From the NCBI GenBank assembly GCA_030635045.1, contig DAOVZP010000065.1, positions 1 through 7,728 on the forward strand: a stretch of 7,728 nucleotides of DNA, given 5' to 3'. How positions within the stretch are numbered: position 1 is the stretch's first letter; every line of letters starts with the position of its first letter. The position numbers and the translations under genes are program-made. A model generated the notes under the pieces. The model saw only the letters and a program-made list of their open reading frames with translations. It made no database searches and was not told the origin of the DNA. The stretch comes from Bacteroidota bacterium (GTDB taxonomy: Bacteria; Bacteroidota; Bacteroidia; Bacteroidales; B18-G4). Of the stretch, positions 6,308 to 7,728 are shown piece by piece.

Positions 6308-7072
6308 ATGCCTAAGCTTTCAGCTGTAATCATCACTCAGAACGAAGAACAGAATATCGGCCGCTGTATAGATTCCCTGGAGGGGGTAGCAGACGATATT
6401 GTGGTTGTAGATTCCGGATCAACAGACAACACCGAAGCCATATGCAAGGAAAAGGGAGCCCGTTTTTTTTACAATAAATGGGAAGGCTACATTGAGCAAA
6501 AGAACTTTGCAAATGATCTTGCCGAGCACAAGTATATTCTTTCTATCGATGCTGATGAAGCGCTTTCCGGGCAACTCAGGGATTCCATTCTCGAAGCCAA
6601 AGACAGCCTGGAGGCTGATGGTTACGAGATGAACCGGCTCACAAACTACTGCGGCAAATGGATCAGGCATGGTGGGTGGTACCCTGACAGGAAACTACGC
6701 TTGTTCCATCATGATAAATTTGAATGGGGGGGTGAGAAGATCCATGAAGCAATGGTTATGAAGGAGCCCAATGCCCGTATTGATATCTTATCGGGCGACC
6801 TGTTGCATTATTCCTACTATAATATTTCCCAGCATATTGCCCAGGCAAACCATTTTACAAATATGACAGCTGAACTGGCTGTTGAGAAGGGCAAAAGATC
6901 CGGCATGATCAAGATCATCTTCAGCCCGGCTGTTAAATTTATAAGGGACTACATTTTCAAATTGGGCTTCCTCGATGGCTACTATGGATATATAGTCTGC
7001 CGGATCTCAGCCCAGGCCACATTCATGAAATACTCCAAGATCAGGCAAATTAGAAAGGAACAGAAAGCCTAA
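6308..7072 (+). CDS. family 2 glycosyltransferase, WaaE/KdtX-like
   Basis: This 254-residue GT-A-fold glycosyltransferase probably acts on the cytoplasmic face of the inner membrane, adding a sugar from a nucleotide donor to an envelope glycan acceptor. The N-terminus has the standard GT2 start: LSAVIITQNEEQNIGRCIDS (4-23), then VVVDSGSTDNT (32-42) and the metal/donor DxD motif in SIDADEAL (79-86). Later segments, WYPDRKLRLF (124-133), a GGEKIHEAM region (141-149) with likely catalytic H/E, and YIFKLGFLDGYYGY (215-228), are characteristic of the WaaE/KdtX group of lipopolysaccharide-core transferases. The length matches that group. It is followed 9 bases later by a GT9 enzyme, a pairing typical of core-oligosaccharide operons. 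Donor and acceptor sugars cannot be read from the sequence. The gene carries T8 (6463-6470) and G7 (6726-6732) runs. Confidence 0.9.
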   Translation: MPKLSAVIITQNEEQNIGRCIDSLEGVADDIVVVDSGSTDNTEAICKEKGARFFYNKWEGYIEQKNFANDLAEHKYILSIDADEALSGQLRDSILEAKDSLEADGYEMNRLTNYCGKWIRHGGWYPDRKLRLFHHDKFEWGGEKIHEAMVMKEPNARIDILSGDLLHYSYYNISQHIAQANHFTNMTAELAVEKGKRSGMIKIIFSPAVKFIRDYIFKLGFLDGYYGYIVCRISAQATFMKYSKIRQIRKEQKA

Positions 7073-7081
7073 ACTTGCTTT

Positions 7082-7728
7082 ATGAGGGAATTTCAACGTA
7101 TTATCATTAGCCGTACCGACAGCATTGGGGATGTGATCCTTACCCTTCCTGTGGCGGGAATGCTTAAAAATAAGTTCCCGGAGGTTGAAATTATCTTTCT
7201 CGGCAGATCCTATACTAAAGCAGTAATAAACGCATGTGAGCACATCGACCGCTTTATGAACTGGGATGAGATAAGCAATATGAGTGATGGCGATGCTGCA
7301 GAGGCGTTCAGGGCTGAAAAAGCCGATATGATCATCCATGTATTCCCCCGGAAGGAAATCGCAAGGCTTGCTAAAAAAGCAAAGATCCCCATCCGGCTTG
7401 GTACTACCAACAGGTTATATCACTGGGGTACATGCAACAAGCTCGTAAGATTATCCCGCAAACGTTCGGAACTGCATGAAGCCCAGCTAAACCTGAAACT
7501 GATAGAAGGGATCTCGGGATCAGGCACAATCACCCTGGAGCAGGTCTGCGATCTGTATGGAATTAACAAAACCGAAACCCTGGATAATAAATTCATTCAG
7601 TTGATCGACAAAAACAGATTCAACCTCATTCTTCATCCAAAATCCAAAGGAAGTGCCAGGGAATGGGGGGTTGAGAATTTTAAAAAACTGATCGCGATCC
7701 TTCCCGATGATCAATTTAAGATTTTTAT
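7082..7728 (+). CDS. family 9 glycosyltransferase (heptosyltransferase family), 3'-truncated by window
   Basis: An open frame begins at ATG 7082 and runs without a stop to the window edge, giving 215 codons. Family members are usually 320-360 residues, so roughly 60 percent is present. The N-terminus, IIISRTDSIGDVILTLPVAG (7-26), is the hallmark of WaaC/WaaF-type heptosyltransferases. D17 corresponds to the catalytic aspartate of the GDV(L/I)xTLP motif. The second Rossmann domain begins near residue 180 with LILHPKSKGSAREWGVENF (182-200), the usual donor-binding entry (HPG-like, then W and F). These are GT-B enzymes that act at the inner membrane on lipopolysaccharide-core acceptors. The gene starts 9 bases after the GT2 stop, so cotranscription is very likely. 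The donor need not be heptose, since Bacteroidota GT9 proteins are little characterised. Confidence 0.9.
   Translation, partial: MREFQRIIISRTDSIGDVILTLPVAGMLKNKFPEVEIIFLGRSYTKAVINACEHIDRFMNWDEISNMSDGDAAEAFRAEKADMIIHVFPRKEIARLAKKAKIPIRLGTTNRLYHWGTCNKLVRLSRKRSELHEAQLNLKLIEGISGSGTITLEQVCDLYGINKTETLDNKFIQLIDKNRFNLILHPKSKGSAREWGVENFKKLIAILPDDQFKIF

Noticed and set aside
7007..7410. Minus-strand frames of 110 and 66 codons over the GT2-GT9 junction
   Set aside because: They are antisense to a GT9 gene with a clear N-terminal signature and have no recognisable content of their own.
1..7728. Mobile element, CRISPR array, toxin-antitoxin, riboswitch or defence system
   Set aside because: I looked for these on both strands. 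There are no repeats with spacers, no terminal inverted repeats with a transposase, no small paired genes and no structured leader. Nearly all bases are taken up by metabolic, transport and envelope genes.

Overview
The window looks like ordinary chromosomal DNA from a member of the Bacteroidota, probably Bacteroidales-like. Three things in the sequence support this. Four intergenic sites match the Bacteroidota sigma-factor -7 consensus TAnnTTTG. No gene has a recognisable GGAGG-type Shine-Dalgarno sequence, and the start codons instead sit behind A/T-rich leaders. The proteins also read like Bacteroidota versions of their families. Base composition is moderate and even. I see no transposase, integrase, tRNA, rRNA, CRISPR array or phage gene. 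The genus cannot be set from this sequence alone.

Layout: bases 1-109 are a short non-coding stretch with a weak inverted repeat and a five-unit heptamer repeat that runs over the stop codon of pgk. pgk (phosphoglycerate kinase, minus strand, 110-1306) faces away from everything else. A 99-bp A/T-rich divergent spacer (1307-1405) carries one -7-like box for each direction. To its right lies an overlapping two-gene unit: a PLP aminotransferase of the methionine/glutamine transaminase type (1406-2563) and a Nit2/YafV-type omega-amidase (2551-3342). After an 89-bp spacer with a candidate promoter comes a trkA-trkH pair (3432-6241) joined by an ATGA overlap. A 66-bp spacer with a good TAnnTTTG match leads into two cell-envelope glycosyltransferases: a WaaE/KdtX-like GT2 enzyme (6308-7072) and a GT9 heptosyltransferase-family enzyme (7082 onward), which is cut by the window edge.

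How the genes work together: the aminotransferase and amidase fit the known transaminase/omega-amidase pathway. Glutamine donates its amino group to a 2-oxo acid such as 4-methylthio-2-oxobutyrate, and the amidase hydrolyses the resulting 2-oxoglutaramate to 2-oxoglutarate and ammonia, making the transamination irreversible. TrkA and TrkH form a complete potassium uptake system: a membrane channel subunit plus a cytoplasmic nucleotide-binding gating ring. The two glycosyltransferases probably start a lipopolysaccharide-core or related surface-glycan operon continuing to the right. pgk is a glycolytic housekeeping gene with no evident link to these modules.

I found no convincing sign of an undescribed system. 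The points worth a second look are small: the back-to-back divergent promoters, the coupled aminotransferase-amidase genes, the heptamer repeat at the end of pgk, and homopolymer tracts in the GT2 gene.
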